Shown: positions 11,735 through 21,434, counted from the first letter of the stretch. The stretch is DNA of 59,779 nt from a bacterium (GCA_021790935.1 JAJYFL010000015.1:1-59779); one strand, 5' to 3'. Numbers and translations: made by a program. The notes: generated by a model not told the origin, from the sequence alone.

Positions 11735-11743
11735 ATTATATCA
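11735..11743 (-). promoter_or_regulatory. Extended -10 promoter for rpmE
   Basis: TGATATAAT on the minus strand: a perfect TATAAT with a TGn extension. No good -35 at 17 bp. Initiation 6-8 nt downstream would fall almost on the GTG at 11725. Confidence 0.55.
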
Positions 11744-11773
11744 GGCCTGGCAAGGGCAGTTTCCCACAACCGG

Positions 11774-13822
11774 TCACGGCGCCTTGGTGCCGGTGATTCC
11801 CTGGATCAGATGGCCCGCAAAGGGGACGCCCAAGCCCGTGACCTCGTCATAGCCGGGGCCGGCCAGGCAACAGCCGGCGATCGGCGTCGAGCTGGGGGTG
11901 GGGTTCGGGGGCAGAGCCGCATTGTTGCCGTAGAGCACGTCGTAGAAGACCTGGGCGTACGGCAGCCCCGGCGTAAAGGCCGACGGACCGCCCGTGGTTC
12001 CGGCGTAGGCCTGGCCGTAGATCGCGTAGATCAGCGGGTCGGGGTTGCCCAGACGGTACGGGTGCGGCCCACTCGCGGTCGCACACGACGGGCTGGCCTT
12101 GCACGCGTCGAGCACGAGCGCCCACATCGCAGCGGCCTCGGGGGCCGCGGCGCTGGTGCCGCCGCTCGGGCCGATGCCGGCGTCCTTGAAGTTGGCATTC
12201 ATCAGCAGGGCGGGTCCGGTCGCCGGATCGGCCATGAGCGCCAGATCCGGAACCTCCCGCATCGTCACGCCGGGGACGTTCTTGGCCTGCCATGCCGGCG
12301 CGGTGAAGACCCCCGAGACGCCGCCGCCGCTGCCGACGTTGTTTGCAAACGAACCGTCACCGCCGCCGGTGGTCTGGTCGGCCCAGGCGGTGATGTCGCC
12401 AAGCAGCTTGCCGGTATTATCCATCGGCGCGTTCACGCCGCCCACGCCGACGACCGACGGATCGGAGGCCGGGTAACTGACGCACGGCTGCGCGAGCGGC
12501 GCGCCGGTGTTCGGATCCTGGCACGACTCCGCACCCGTGTCGCCGGAGGAGACGAAGACCGCGATTCCCTCGGCTGCCAGCGACGCGAACTCGGTCGGCC
12601 CGATCCCGGTACCGTTACTATTCAGGTAGCCTCCGCCAATCGTATTCGACTCGCCGCCGCCGTAGCTCAGCGAGATCGCGTCGGCCGTGTCGTCCGCGAT
12701 CGCCTGCTGGATCTCGTCGTCGGCGATCGCCAAGCCCTGCGCGCCGACGCAGGTCGAAGGCGCGCCGATGTAACTGCAATCCAACGTGTTAAAGGCCAAA
12801 TAGAACAGGACGCTCGCACCCGGCGCAAGCGAGGCGGCCTGCTCGGTGTCGAGCTGCGCTTCGCCGTCCTCGGGGTTACAGGTCGCGCTCGGCGCCTCGG
12901 AGGTACCGCCCGAGCAGGTGTCGGTGACCGGCGGAGGCGTGGCCAGACCGTTTGGGTGTGGATCGACGCTGCCGGTGCCGGTGTTACCGTTGGGAGTACT
13001 CGCAGGTTGCGGAGAGGCCGGGACGAGCGTCACCGTCGCCTCGCGCGCTTTAAACAACTTCCCGTACTCAGGCACGTCGGCGCTTGAGATGGGGCCGGTG
13101 CCGATGATGCCGATATCGATCCCGGTGCCGTCGAATCCCGCCGACCAGGCGCCCGAGTAGTCGAAGCCGTTCGCGATCTGCGCCGGCGAGTACCCGGCAA
13201 AGCTCGTGTTCGAGGCACGGATCAGATAGCTGCGCGCGATCGTCGCCGCGACGAGGTGCGTGACCGACGTCACCGGCAGGGGCTGCGAGAAGTGCGGCGC
13301 CTGCACCGGCGCGACGAACGTCTGCCCGGCACGCCGGTAGAAGCCGAACTTCGTACCGAAGGCGGCCTCGAACTGCGCCTGCGTGCCGCTGACGACCAGC
13401 GCCTCACGCTGCGGCCACCCGCCGACGCCCATGCCGTGGGCGGCAAAGTAGTTCGCGACGGCGTTATAGTCGCTCTGCGAGGCACCGAAGCGTGCGCCGA
13501 TCTCCTGCGGCGTCAGGAAATGCCGGTAGACCGGCGAGGCCGGGTCGCTCGCCGCTTGCGCGTAGGCGAGCAGGCCGCGCTCGTCGCGCATGCGCACCAG
13601 CACGTTCACCGAGAGGCTCCCGAACGTCGCGGGCCCGAGGTACTGGGACTCCGCAAGATACGCCTGCCCCCACGTGAAGTCGGCGAGGGCCTGCGGCCCG
13701 GTGTAGGGCTGCAGCGCGGCCGGCAGCGTGGAAGCCGCCGGGAGCCCGCCTTTTCCGCCGCAGGCGGCGAGCACCAGCACGGCAGCGGCGACGGCCGGCA
13801 TAAGAATGCGCATCTTGCTCAT
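11774..13822 (-). CDS. Sedolisin (S53) family peptidase, lipoprotein, with pro-kumamolisin domain
   Basis: 682 aa. Lipobox LVLAAC (Cys21) predicts surface or periplasmic anchoring. An N-terminal activation domain (about 50-225; LTPQEIGARFG, VNYFAAHGM-like) precedes the S53 catalytic domain, which has GEAQLDTEQ (Glu/Asp pair), ISLSYGGGES, and the serine motif GGTSAAAPEAAAMWALV. A calcium-site-like C-terminus ends TGLGVPFAGHLIQGI. S53 enzymes usually act at acid pH. Its ATG overlaps the stop of the upstream lipoprotein gene by 4 bp, implying joint expression. Confidence 0.92.
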   Translation of the reverse strand: MSKMRILMPAVAAAVLVLAACGGKGGLPAASTLPAALQPYTGPQALADFTWGQAYLAESQYLGPATFGSLSVNVLVRMRDERGLLAYAQAASDPASPVYRHFLTPQEIGARFGASQSDYNAVANYFAAHGMGVGGWPQREALVVSGTQAQFEAAFGTKFGFYRRAGQTFVAPVQAPHFSQPLPVTSVTHLVAATIARSYLIRASNTSFAGYSPAQIANGFDYSGAWSAGFDGTGIDIGIIGTGPISSADVPEYGKLFKAREATVTLVPASPQPASTPNGNTGTGSVDPHPNGLATPPPVTDTCSGGTSEAPSATCNPEDGEAQLDTEQAASLAPGASVLFYLAFNTLDCSYIGAPSTCVGAQGLAIADDEIQQAIADDTADAISLSYGGGESNTIGGGYLNSNGTGIGPTEFASLAAEGIAVFVSSGDTGAESCQDPNTGAPLAQPCVSYPASDPSVVGVGGVNAPMDNTGKLLGDITAWADQTTGGGDGSFANNVGSGGGVSGVFTAPAWQAKNVPGVTMREVPDLALMADPATGPALLMNANFKDAGIGPSGGTSAAAPEAAAMWALVLDACKASPSCATASGPHPYRLGNPDPLIYAIYGQAYAGTTGGPSAFTPGLPYAQVFYDVLYGNNAALPPNPTPSSTPIAGCCLAGPGYDEVTGLGVPFAGHLIQGITGTKAP

Positions 13823-15300
13823 CGCACGAACCCTCCATTACGCCGGTTCAGGATGCGCCGGTAGAAGCGCATCATCAGCCGCTCGCGACTCCTTCGCTCG
13901 CGGTCGACCGCGGTGAGAAACCGCGCTCGTGCCGCTGCGAACATCTGTGGCGTAATCGCTCGGGCGGACGACTGCGCGCCGTTCGCGCCTTCGCTGCGGC
14001 GGCCGATTGCATTGACGACCGCGCCCGGCTGCAGCGTCAGCGTCTCCGCGATCGTGGACGTGCTTTGGGGCGCGTTCGAGAACGAGAGCAACGCCAACTG
14101 GTCCCCCAAATAGTCGTAGTAGGTCGTCTGCAGGTCGGTCATGACGACGCAGACCGGGCCGAAGCCTTGCACGACGTAAGCCTGCGTCTGCTGCTGGTCG
14201 GTGTAACCCAAGATCGTATCGAGCCGGTCGACGTTCTGCGTGATGCGCGTACCCGACGTGCCGTATGCCGACGGGACGTTGCAAGAAGCGGGGAAGGCGA
14301 CGCCCAGCCCCTCCGCGTCGGTCTCGGTATAGAACGCCGGCGGCGTCGCGTACCACTGCGGAACGGAGAGCACGATCGGCGGCGTCGTAGGCGCCGGAGT
14401 CGGCGTCGGCGCGCCCGGCGAGGCGCTGGGCACGGGAGTCGGCGGCGGCGGTGTAGCGTAGTTCAGGCTCACCGTGATCTGCGGCGAGGCCGATGGAACC
14501 GGCGAAGGGGCGCTATACGTGATCGAAACGATTTGACCGCCGGCGGCACCGCTGAGGCCGATAAAGTTATTGCTGCTATACGTGCCGCTGCCGTCGGCGT
14601 TCTCCACGATCGACGACTTGATGTTGCCGGCGAGCTGCACGGTTGACTCCGTGTAGGTTCCCCCGGCGCTGTAGATGCGCGTCGAACTCGTACCGTCGGA
14701 GTCGTTCTCGGTAATGGTCACCGCCGGGGAGTTCGTCCACGACGCTCCGCCGATCTCGGGCAGTTCGTCGAAGATCTGCGGCGTCGCGTAGGCATAGGCG
14801 TAGGTATCGGGCGGCGTGGCCGAGTCGCTGGAGGTCCACCCCCAGAGCACGAAGTCGAGCCCGATCGGCGTCACCGTGTAGCCGTACCATGCGTTGCTGG
14901 TGAGCGTCGACGTGCGCAGCGGATACGTGTCGGTCTCGACGGTTTGGAAATCGACCGGCGCGGGCGAAGGCGCGGCGTACGGATACGGCGACGCAACCAC
15001 GGTGACAACCTGCGAGACCGTGGCGGCCGTCGTCGTCGCCGGGAGCGGCGAAGGCGATGGATAGTTGAAGACGTTGCTCTCTGAAAGCGTTCCCGCGAAC
15101 GTAAAGCGATCCCCGACGGCGGCAGGACGCTGGCCGGCGTAGCCCGGCAGACTGCTTGGGCTCGAACTCGGAACGGTCGTCGGAACGGTCGACGGATAGC
15201 CCCCCGGCGGCGACCCGCCGCCGCTACTACAGGCAGCGAGGCCCGCCGCGAGCGCCACGACGGCGGCGAAAACGAGTCGGGTCGTCAACCTGCGCTCCAA
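13819..15300 (-). CDS. Large exported lipoprotein with Ser/Thr/Pro-rich linkers, unknown
   Basis: 493 aa with a signal peptide and lipobox AAGLAAC (Cys24), then a low-complexity Pro/Ser/Thr linker, repeated beta-rich segments with further proline-rich spacers (such as PTPAPTTPP), and a basic C-terminus (ending RRILNRRNGGFVR) of about 35 residues that may be a helix. No catalytic motif found. It is translationally coupled to the S53 peptidase, so partner or substrate roles are possible but unproven. Confidence 0.7.
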   Translation of the reverse strand: MERRLTTRLVFAAVVALAAGLAACSSGGGSPPGGYPSTVPTTVPSSSPSSLPGYAGQRPAAVGDRFTFAGTLSESNVFNYPSPSPLPATTTAATVSQVVTVVASPYPYAAPSPAPVDFQTVETDTYPLRTSTLTSNAWYGYTVTPIGLDFVLWGWTSSDSATPPDTYAYAYATPQIFDELPEIGGASWTNSPAVTITENDSDGTSSTRIYSAGGTYTESTVQLAGNIKSSIVENADGSGTYSSNNFIGLSGAAGGQIVSITYSAPSPVPSASPQITVSLNYATPPPPTPVPSASPGAPTPTPAPTTPPIVLSVPQWYATPPAFYTETDAEGLGVAFPASCNVPSAYGTSGTRITQNVDRLDTILGYTDQQQTQAYVVQGFGPVCVVMTDLQTTYYDYLGDQLALLSFSNAPQSTSTIAETLTLQPGAVVNAIGRRSEGANGAQSSARAITPQMFAAARARFLTAVDRERRSRERLMMRFYRRILNRRNGGFVR

Positions 15301-15476
15301 TTCATCTGCTCCAATACATGGGTCCCGAGCACGACATATAAAGCCCGCGGAAGCCTATCCCGCGGTCTCCGACGATTCTAGCACCCTCTCCTTCGCCGTG
15401 ACCATCGGTCATCTTCCCGACTCTTCGCACCCCCGAAGAACAGGATTCGAAGCAAGCGGCGGCGTTAACCCCTGCA

Positions 15477-18146
15477 ATGGCTCTTTCGTGGGTGGAGGCG
15501 GCGCCTACCGCTTCGCGCCAGTTCGTTCTTGCCGCGATCGAAGCGTCCGACCGCCCGGCGCACGTCCTCGTCGCCGGAGCAGGCTTGGGCAAGACCTGGG
15601 CCCTAAACGCGTTGCGCGCGCGGGCGGAACCGGAGCGGCCGGTATTCTCCGTTCGCTGCATGCCGTTTGCGCGCGCAGTGCCGTTCGAGCCGGTCTCCTC
15701 GCTGCTGCGCCTGCTGCAAGCCTCCGGGCGTATCGGCTCGCCGTGGCTGGAAGCTCCGGCCGGCGACGATCTCGGGCGGATGCAGGCCGTGCGTGATGCT
15801 CTGGCTGCCGCCACCACTGCGGGCGCGTTCACGATCCAAGCCGACGACCTGCACTACTGCGATGCATCGTCTCTGCAGACGTTTGAATACTGCATCGAGC
15901 GCCTCCAGGATTATCCGATTCTGTGGATCTTCGCCGCGCGGCCCGGTTTCGAACGAGTGGCCGAGTTCGAAGGAAATCTTGGCGCGCACGGATTGCTCGC
16001 GCGCCATCCGCTCTCACCACTCTCCGCAAGCGAGATGCGCGACTTCGCGCTCGCACTCGACCCGGCACTCACTACTTCGGAGATCGAGCGCCTCGCCGAG
16101 CGCAGCGGCGGCAACCCATTTTTCGTCGAGGCGCTGATCCGAAGCAACTTCGACGAGATGTCGCCGGAGCTGCGCATCGCGCTGCGAACGGCCGTCAAAG
16201 CGTTGGGCGACGATGCCAGGAAGATCGCGACCGCGCTTGCGGCCGCGCGCGTTCCGCTAGATATGCGCGGTATCGTTCGCGCCGGCGCGCTCGCGCCGTC
16301 GCGGGTGCAGACCGCTCTCTTCGAACTCCTGACGCACGGCGTCATCGTCGCGTCCGCCGAGAGCACCTACACAATGCGCCACGATCTGCTCTGCGACGCC
16401 GTGGTGGAATCCGCCGATCCCGCGGACCTCGCCTACGCGCATCGCATCATGGTCGACCTGACCGCCGACCGGTGGCAGCAAGCCGGCCACCTCGAAGCCG
16501 GTCACCGCGGCGAACGCGCCGCGGAGCTCTATCTCGACCTGCTTTTCGAGGCTATGGAGCGCTTCGAACACGACGAGGCCCTGCGCGCCGCCGATTCCGT
16601 CATGCGTTTGACGCCGGAGGAGTCCGACCGGCATACGGTGGCCCGCGCCGCCCGCACGATCGTCGAGCGCGCTTTCGATAAGGTGCATGACGGCGTCCAC
16701 CTGCTGCCGCGCGCCGAACTCGACCGCCTCTTGGGATCGCTGCCGCTCTCGCTGCGCGTGCGGTGCGAAGCAGCCTACTACACGCACCCGCTCGATGCGC
16801 TCGACGGACGCGAACGAGCCGAGCTCGTGGCCTTCATCGAACTCTGCAGCGAGCAAGCCATCGCGGGCCTCGCGCCGTACTATAACGTCATCGCGCGGTT
16901 CCATTACGCTGCCGCCGAATTCGAAGCTGCCAAGCTCGCGCTCGAGAGCGCTCTGAAGTGCCTGCGCGACGCACCCTCCCCCCGCACCGAGACCCTGATT
17001 CATTTGAATTACGGGCACGTGCTCGTGAGGTCCGGCGCCTCCAGTGCCGGTATCGAGCTCATGGAACGAACGATTTTGAGGGCCGCCGAGGCCGGCTCCC
17101 CGGACCTGGTCGGCTACGGCTGCTGCATGCTGATGTACGATCTGGAGGCGGCGGGCCACTACGACGAGATGATCTACTGGGGCGAGTATGCGCTGAACTT
17201 CCCGGGACCCAAGCGCCGCCATTGGGATGCCATCGTCCTCGTAAACCTTGCCGGTACCGAGCTTTTCGCCGGCCGCCCCGAGCGCGCGCTCGCGCGACTT
17301 GCGAGCGCAGCCATACGATTCGAGCACCTCGCTCCGGCGCAACACGCGACGGTCGCGGTTCCACGCGCCTCCGCGTTCCTCTACACCGATCGGTTCGAAG
17401 AGGCCCGCCGCGTCTTGGACGAAGCGCTGGCCAATCCCACGCGCGATTTCGTACGGCTGCAGATCCTGCGTTTGCGCGGCCTGTATCTCGAACTGCAGGG
17501 CGACTACGACCGGGCCGCGGCCGTGCTGGCCGCCGTCGGGGAAGTTCGGCGCGACGGCGCTAACGCGGTGCTGGCCCAGGCCGAAGCGCTGGCGGCCTAC
17601 GCGCGCATCGCATTCGTGCGCCGCTCCGATCCGCCCGACCCCGCGCACCTCGAGCCCTTCCGCGGCTTCCATCCGATCGTCGCGAACGCCATCGCGCTGG
17701 CATCGGCCTACGCGGCACTCACGCAGCGCCCGAGCGCAGCCAACGCGCGCCGGCTGCTCGAAGCATGCACCGGCATCGCGGACCCGTTCCTACGCGCGCT
17801 CGACCGGCTCGAGGCGGCCAAAGTCCTGCGCAGCACCAAACTCTGCAGCGAGATTGCGACCGCCTTTGCCTCGATCGGTTCGCAGACGATGGCCGAACGC
17901 GCCCGTGCGGCTGCCGGGGAGGCGATCCGAATCGGCCGCGCGGCATCTTCGCTGACGCCGCGCGAGTTGGAGATCGCACTGCGCATCGCCGCCGGCTTGA
18001 CCAATCGCGAGATCGCAGCCGAACTCGGCCTCTCCGCCAAGACGGTTAGCACGCACGTCTCCAGTATCCTCGGCAAGTGCCAGCTGCGCTCGCGCGTTGA
18101 AGTCGCGCTGCTGGCCGCGCGCGGCGAACTGCCTCTCTACTGCTAA
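15477..18146 (+). CDS. LuxR-type regulator with STAND/AAA ATPase module (889 aa)
   Basis: Large MalT/LAL-like architecture. Walker A is VAGAGLGKTWAL (residues about 32-43). The NB-ARC/AAA segment includes TIQADDLHYCD and LWIFAARPGF, then a winged-helix region, a long TPR-like helical sensor (about 300-800), and a C-terminal LuxR helix-turn-helix (SLTPRELEIALRIAAGLTNR, then REIAAELGLSAKTVSTHVSS). Probably an ATP-dependent transcription activator with unknown ligand. Divergent from the 13819-15300 lipoprotein gene with 176 bp between, so it might control that operon (inference). Confidence 0.9.
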   Translation: MALSWVEAAPTASRQFVLAAIEASDRPAHVLVAGAGLGKTWALNALRARAEPERPVFSVRCMPFARAVPFEPVSSLLRLLQASGRIGSPWLEAPAGDDLGRMQAVRDALAAATTAGAFTIQADDLHYCDASSLQTFEYCIERLQDYPILWIFAARPGFERVAEFEGNLGAHGLLARHPLSPLSASEMRDFALALDPALTTSEIERLAERSGGNPFFVEALIRSNFDEMSPELRIALRTAVKALGDDARKIATALAAARVPLDMRGIVRAGALAPSRVQTALFELLTHGVIVASAESTYTMRHDLLCDAVVESADPADLAYAHRIMVDLTADRWQQAGHLEAGHRGERAAELYLDLLFEAMERFEHDEALRAADSVMRLTPEESDRHTVARAARTIVERAFDKVHDGVHLLPRAELDRLLGSLPLSLRVRCEAAYYTHPLDALDGRERAELVAFIELCSEQAIAGLAPYYNVIARFHYAAAEFEAAKLALESALKCLRDAPSPRTETLIHLNYGHVLVRSGASSAGIELMERTILRAAEAGSPDLVGYGCCMLMYDLEAAGHYDEMIYWGEYALNFPGPKRRHWDAIVLVNLAGTELFAGRPERALARLASAAIRFEHLAPAQHATVAVPRASAFLYTDRFEEARRVLDEALANPTRDFVRLQILRLRGLYLELQGDYDRAAAVLAAVGEVRRDGANAVLAQAEALAAYARIAFVRRSDPPDPAHLEPFRGFHPIVANAIALASAYAALTQRPSAANARRLLEACTGIADPFLRALDRLEAAKVLRSTKLCSEIATAFASIGSQTMAERARAAAGEAIRIGRAASSLTPRELEIALRIAAGLTNREIAAELGLSAKTVSTHVSSILGKCQLRSRVEVALLAARGELPLYC

Positions 18147-18202
18147 AGTGAAAATGGCGCATCCGCGCTGCGCGCTCCGCGCCCCCCGTCGGCAAAGCCG
18201 CC

Positions 18203-18224
18203 GGGGCCCCCGGCCTTCGGCCCC
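18203..18224 (+). terminator. GC-rich hairpin after the LuxR gene
   Basis: Arms GGGGCC and GGCCCC, with a nested GGCC-TTC-GGCC, 57 nt downstream of the stop. No T-run. The rest of the 166-bp spacer is palindrome-rich and non-coding. Confidence 0.35.
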
Positions 18225-18312
18225 AGTGCATTTCCATTCGCTTCCATGCGGGCCCCAGCCGCACCGCTGCAACAAAACCGTGCGCCTTCCCGTTTAAGGA
18301 GGGATGAAGACT

Positions 18313-18918
18313 ATGATGAGACTCGCCTTGCTGGCCGCATTCATCGCCGCCGCGGTACCCGCGGGCGGCGCTCACGCTTCCGAGCGCAGATTCACGCGCG
18401 ACGGTGCGGTCATCCGCAATAGCGGCTCGACCAACTTTCTCGGGTATACGGTGAAAGTATGGTCCGATGGCCAGGTCTGGGCGAGTGCCACAGGTCGAGA
18501 CGGCGCGCCCGTCGGTCGCCCGCGAACGGCGCGTGCCGGAACCGAGCTCGTAGAGCGCTTCTTCGCCGACGTACAGGCCGCACGTGATGGTCACGCGACC
18601 GGGACGCCATGCATGAAGAGCGCCTCCTTCGGCAGCACGACCACCGTGCTGTGGCATGAATGGACTTCGCCGGACCTCTCCTGCCCGGGAGGCGATCGCC
18701 TAACGCGCGTGCTGCGCTCCGACGTGCTCGGGATCGAGAGCGCGGCCGGGGTCTCCACCCTTACGCGCGGTACGGTCCGCCTGCCGATCAACGAGCCGCG
18801 GCGCAAGCCCAGCGAGGTGCCCCCGGCGTCCGCCTCTCCGAGCCCCCGGACGGTAGATGCCGGCACGGCATCGAAAGAGGCAGCCCCGTCCCCGAACTCA
18901 CCCCTGCATGAGGAGTAG
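18313..18918 (+). CDS. Exported hypothetical protein (201 aa)
   Basis: ATG 18313 sits 9 nt after an AAGGAGGG ribosome-binding site; the ATG at 18304 abuts it and is a less likely start. Signal peptide MMRLALLAAFIAAAVPAGGA. The mature domain has two cysteines (GTPCMKS and LSCPGG) that may pair, and the last 45 residues are Pro/Ser-rich. No family recognised. Overlaps the next gene by 11 bp. Confidence 0.65.
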   Translation: MMRLALLAAFIAAAVPAGGAHASERRFTRDGAVIRNSGSTNFLGYTVKVWSDGQVWASATGRDGAPVGRPRTARAGTELVERFFADVQAARDGHATGTPCMKSASFGSTTTVLWHEWTSPDLSCPGGDRLTRVLRSDVLGIESAAGVSTLTRGTVRLPINEPRRKPSEVPPASASPSPRTVDAGTASKEAAPSPNSPLHEE

Positions 18919-19483
18919 TACCATCACCGCGAACCGTCCGCTCTCTTTCGTTGCCCTGGCCGCGCTCTGCGCCGTCTTTGCCGCAGCCGCGCCGCGGGCC
19001 CAGGCCCTGGCTCAGGCTACGCCGCCACCCCCGCAAGCCATACTGCCGCACGCGCTCCCGACGGCCACGCCTTCGCTCCATCCAACCGGCTCCCCGACGC
19101 CCGCGCCGCCGGTCGAAAGCGAAACCGACAAGAACCGCGTGGGCATTACCGGCGTGTGGGAGGTCCAGATCCAGCCCGACGGCGGACACACGGTCTACAC
19201 GCATTTCAAGTTGACCCAGACGGGTACGGCCTTGATCGGTGAGTATCTCGACACCAACGGCAAGCACTATCCGTTAGCCGGCAGCGTCGACGGGAAGAAC
19301 GTGCGAATCGTCGTCTCCAAACCCGACGGCACGACCGTAACCTTTACCGCCGCCGTCGACGGAACGACGGATATGCTGGGCATGATGGATACGCCCAAGA
19401 ACCAGATCGTCTTTACCGCGGCCTATCGGCCGAAGTACAAGTGGCTCGACAACATCGCCCCGGGCACGGGGATGGGGCCGTAG
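18908..19483 (+). CDS. Exported hypothetical protein with proline-rich linker (191 aa)
   Basis: ATG inside the 3' end of the previous gene. A signal peptide (about 32 residues, AAAAPRAQALA) is followed by a Pro/Thr-rich linker to residue about 70. The compact beta-rich C-terminal domain has GVWEVQIQPDGGHTVYTHF, TQTGTALIGEYLD, and DGKNVRIVVSKPDGT, reminiscent of lipocalin-like or stress-response beta-barrels. Function unknown. Confidence 0.7.
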   Translation: MRSSTITANRPLSFVALAALCAVFAAAAPRAQALAQATPPPPQAILPHALPTATPSLHPTGSPTPAPPVESETDKNRVGITGVWEVQIQPDGGHTVYTHFKLTQTGTALIGEYLDTNGKHYPLAGSVDGKNVRIVVSKPDGTTVTFTAAVDGTTDMLGMMDTPKNQIVFTAAYRPKYKWLDNIAPGTGMGP

Positions 19484-19505
19484 TAGGTTGCGGAGAAACC
19501 TGCTA
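19481..19505. terminator. Bidirectional hairpin between convergent genes
   Basis: TAGTAGGTT / AACCTGCTA (8 of 9 pairs) around a 7-nt loop. It includes the stop codon of the plus-strand gene and lies 5 nt from the leuD stop. Confidence 0.5.
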
Positions 19506-19510
19506 GACCG

Positions 19511-20023
19511 CTAGCCGCTCTTCTTCTCTGCGAGCCTCCGCTCCACGTACGGCTTCAAGCCGCCGGCCTCGATCAGCGACTGCATGAAGGGCGGGAACGC
19601 GACGGCCTTATAGCTCGTGCCTTTGCTGAGGTTGCGCACCGTGCCGGCCGTCGAGTCGACCTCCAGTTCGTCACCCGTTTCGATGCCATCGACCGCTTCG
19701 ACCGATTCGAAGATCGGCAAGCCGATGTTCAGGGCATTGCGATAGAAGATTCGCGCAAAACTCTTGGCGATAACCGCGGCCGTACCCGCACCCTTGAGCG
19801 CGATCGGCGCCACTTCGCGGCTCGAGCCGCAGCCGAAGTTCGTATCGGCGACCACGATGTCGCCGGGCTTCATCCTCACCGCGTACTCCGGATCGAGTCC
19901 TTCGAGCGCGTGCTTGCCGAGTTCGGCCGGATCGACGAGGTTGCAGTACTTTCCGGGAATGATGACGTCCGTATCGACGTTCTTTCCGTATTTATGCGCG
20001 AAGCCGCGGAGCCGGCGTTCCAT
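19511..20023 (-). CDS. leuD: 3-isopropylmalate dehydratase, small subunit
   Basis: 170 aa, the short HacB/LeuD2 class. Forms the swivelling domain that completes the active site of LeuC in leucine synthesis. Motifs: KYGKNVDTDVIIPGKYCN, DTNFGCGSSREVAP, and SFARIFYRNALNIGLP. Starts 7 nt after leuC, an evident two-gene operon. Confidence 0.95.
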   Translation of the reverse strand: MERRLRGFAHKYGKNVDTDVIIPGKYCNLVDPAELGKHALEGLDPEYAVRMKPGDIVVADTNFGCGSSREVAPIALKGAGTAAVIAKSFARIFYRNALNIGLPIFESVEAVDGIETGDELEVDSTAGTVRNLSKGTSYKAVAFPPFMQSLIEAGGLKPYVERRLAEKKSG

Positions 20024-20030
20024 CTTCTTC

Positions 20031-21314
20031 TTACACTCCCACTGCGCTGACGATGCGCGGATCGGTAATCTTCCCGGTCAGCGCCGATGCCGCGCACGTC
20101 GCAGGCGAACCGAGGTAGACCTCGGCCTTCGGCGACCCCATGCGGCCGACGTAATTGCGGTTGGTCGTCGAGAGGCAGCGCTCGCCGTCGCCGAGCGTCC
20201 CCATGTGGCCGCCGAAGCACGCACCGCAACCCGGGGTGTTGACGGCGCAGCCTGCGCCTGCCAGCGTCGTAAGGATGCCCTCCTCCGCCGCTTGCATCCA
20301 CACGGCTTGCGAACCGGGATTCACGATCACGCGAAGGTTCGACGCGATCTTTTTGCCCGCAAGCATCGCCGCAACGACGCGAAGATCCTCGATGTAGCCG
20401 TTGGTGCACGAGCCTATAAAAACCTGATCGAGCGGAATATCTTCGCGCGTGACCTCCGTAACCGAACGCACGTTGTCGGGCGTATGCGGGCACGCAATCT
20501 GCGGTTCCAGGCGGTCGACGTCGATCTCGACGACACGCTGATAGGCCGCGTCGCCGTCGGCCCGCTCGACCACGAACTCACGGCTCGTACGTTCGCGTAC
20601 GTATGCGATCGTCTTTGCGTCGGCGTGGAAGATGCCGTTCTTGGCACCGGCTTCGATCGCCATGTTCGCCATGGTGATGCGCCCGGTGATCGAGAGCTCG
20701 TCCACGGTCGGTCCGTGAAACTCGATCGCACAGTACGTCGCGCCGTCGATGCCGAGCATTCCGATCGTCTGCAGCATCAGATCCTTGGCGAAGACCATCT
20801 CGCGCAGCTTACCGCGGTAGACGATCTTGATCGTGGGCGGAACGCGCAGCCACACCTCGCCGAGAATGAAGGCCGCGGCGATATCCGTCGACCCCATCCC
20901 GGTCGCAAAGGCTCCGAGGGCCCCGAAGGTGCAGGTGTGCGAGTCGCCGCCGACGATCGCCTCGCCCGGCGCAATCAAACCCTCCTCGGGGAGCACGACG
21001 TGTTCGATGCCGCCGCGGCCGACATCGTAAAAGTGCTTGACGTTCTGCTCGCGAGCGAAATCTTTCATCATCTTCGCGAGATTGGCCGATTGCGCGTCCT
21101 TCGCCGGTACGAAGTGATCTTCGACGAGCGCGATCTTCTCTGGGTCGAAGACGCGGTCGGCACCCGCGATCGAACGCATCACGCCGATGCTCACGGCGGC
21201 GGATAGCTCGTTGGCAAGAACGAGGTCTACCCGCGCGTTGATGATCTGCCCGGGCTCGACCCGTTCGAGTCCCGCGTGGCGAGCCAAGATCTTTTCGGTG
21301 AGCGTCATGCCCAT
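20031..21314 (-). CDS. leuC: 3-isopropylmalate dehydratase, large subunit
   Basis: 427 aa aconitase-superfamily enzyme isomerising 2- to 3-isopropylmalate. Has the Fe-S cysteines in IGSCTNGYIEDL and PGCGACFGG, plus VGGDSHTCTFGALGAFATG. Start taken at the ATG 21312-21314 (MGMTLTEKILARHAG); the open frame upstream is arginine-rich non-family sequence. Confidence 0.96.
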   Translation of the reverse strand: MGMTLTEKILARHAGLERVEPGQIINARVDLVLANELSAAVSIGVMRSIAGADRVFDPEKIALVEDHFVPAKDAQSANLAKMMKDFAREQNVKHFYDVGRGGIEHVVLPEEGLIAPGEAIVGGDSHTCTFGALGAFATGMGSTDIAAAFILGEVWLRVPPTIKIVYRGKLREMVFAKDLMLQTIGMLGIDGATYCAIEFHGPTVDELSITGRITMANMAIEAGAKNGIFHADAKTIAYVRERTSREFVVERADGDAAYQRVVEIDVDRLEPQIACPHTPDNVRSVTEVTREDIPLDQVFIGSCTNGYIEDLRVVAAMLAGKKIASNLRVIVNPGSQAVWMQAAEEGILTTLAGAGCAVNTPGCGACFGGHMGTLGDGERCLSTTNRNYVGRMGSPKAEVYLGSPATCAASALTGKITDPRIVSAVGV

Positions 21315-21434
21315 GCTGCGGCATCGTCCTTTCCGTTGCGGCGGTAGCCATAGACTTACGCGCGCCGCGGGCACACTCCCCCGAGCCGTAGCCCAGGCTG
21401 GAAACCGGCGCCGGCGGCGAACCCTCACCGCATC

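Noticed and set aside
11603-13087. Long plus-strand open frame (494 codons) opposite the S53 peptidase gene
   Set aside because: Arg/Gly/Ala-rich, no motif; it is an antisense shadow of a well supported gene in GC-rich DNA. The same applies to long frames opposite leuC, proS, prfA and the 16257-17672 region.
18150-18300. CRISPR or tandem repeat array
   Set aside because: The segment is rich in short palindromes, but there are no regular repeats with spacers; no CRISPR array was seen anywhere in the window.
21315-21434. SAM or T-box riboswitch ahead of metY/leuC
   Set aside because: No SAM-I/IV core, S-box or T-box motif could be recognised in this 120-bp divergent region.
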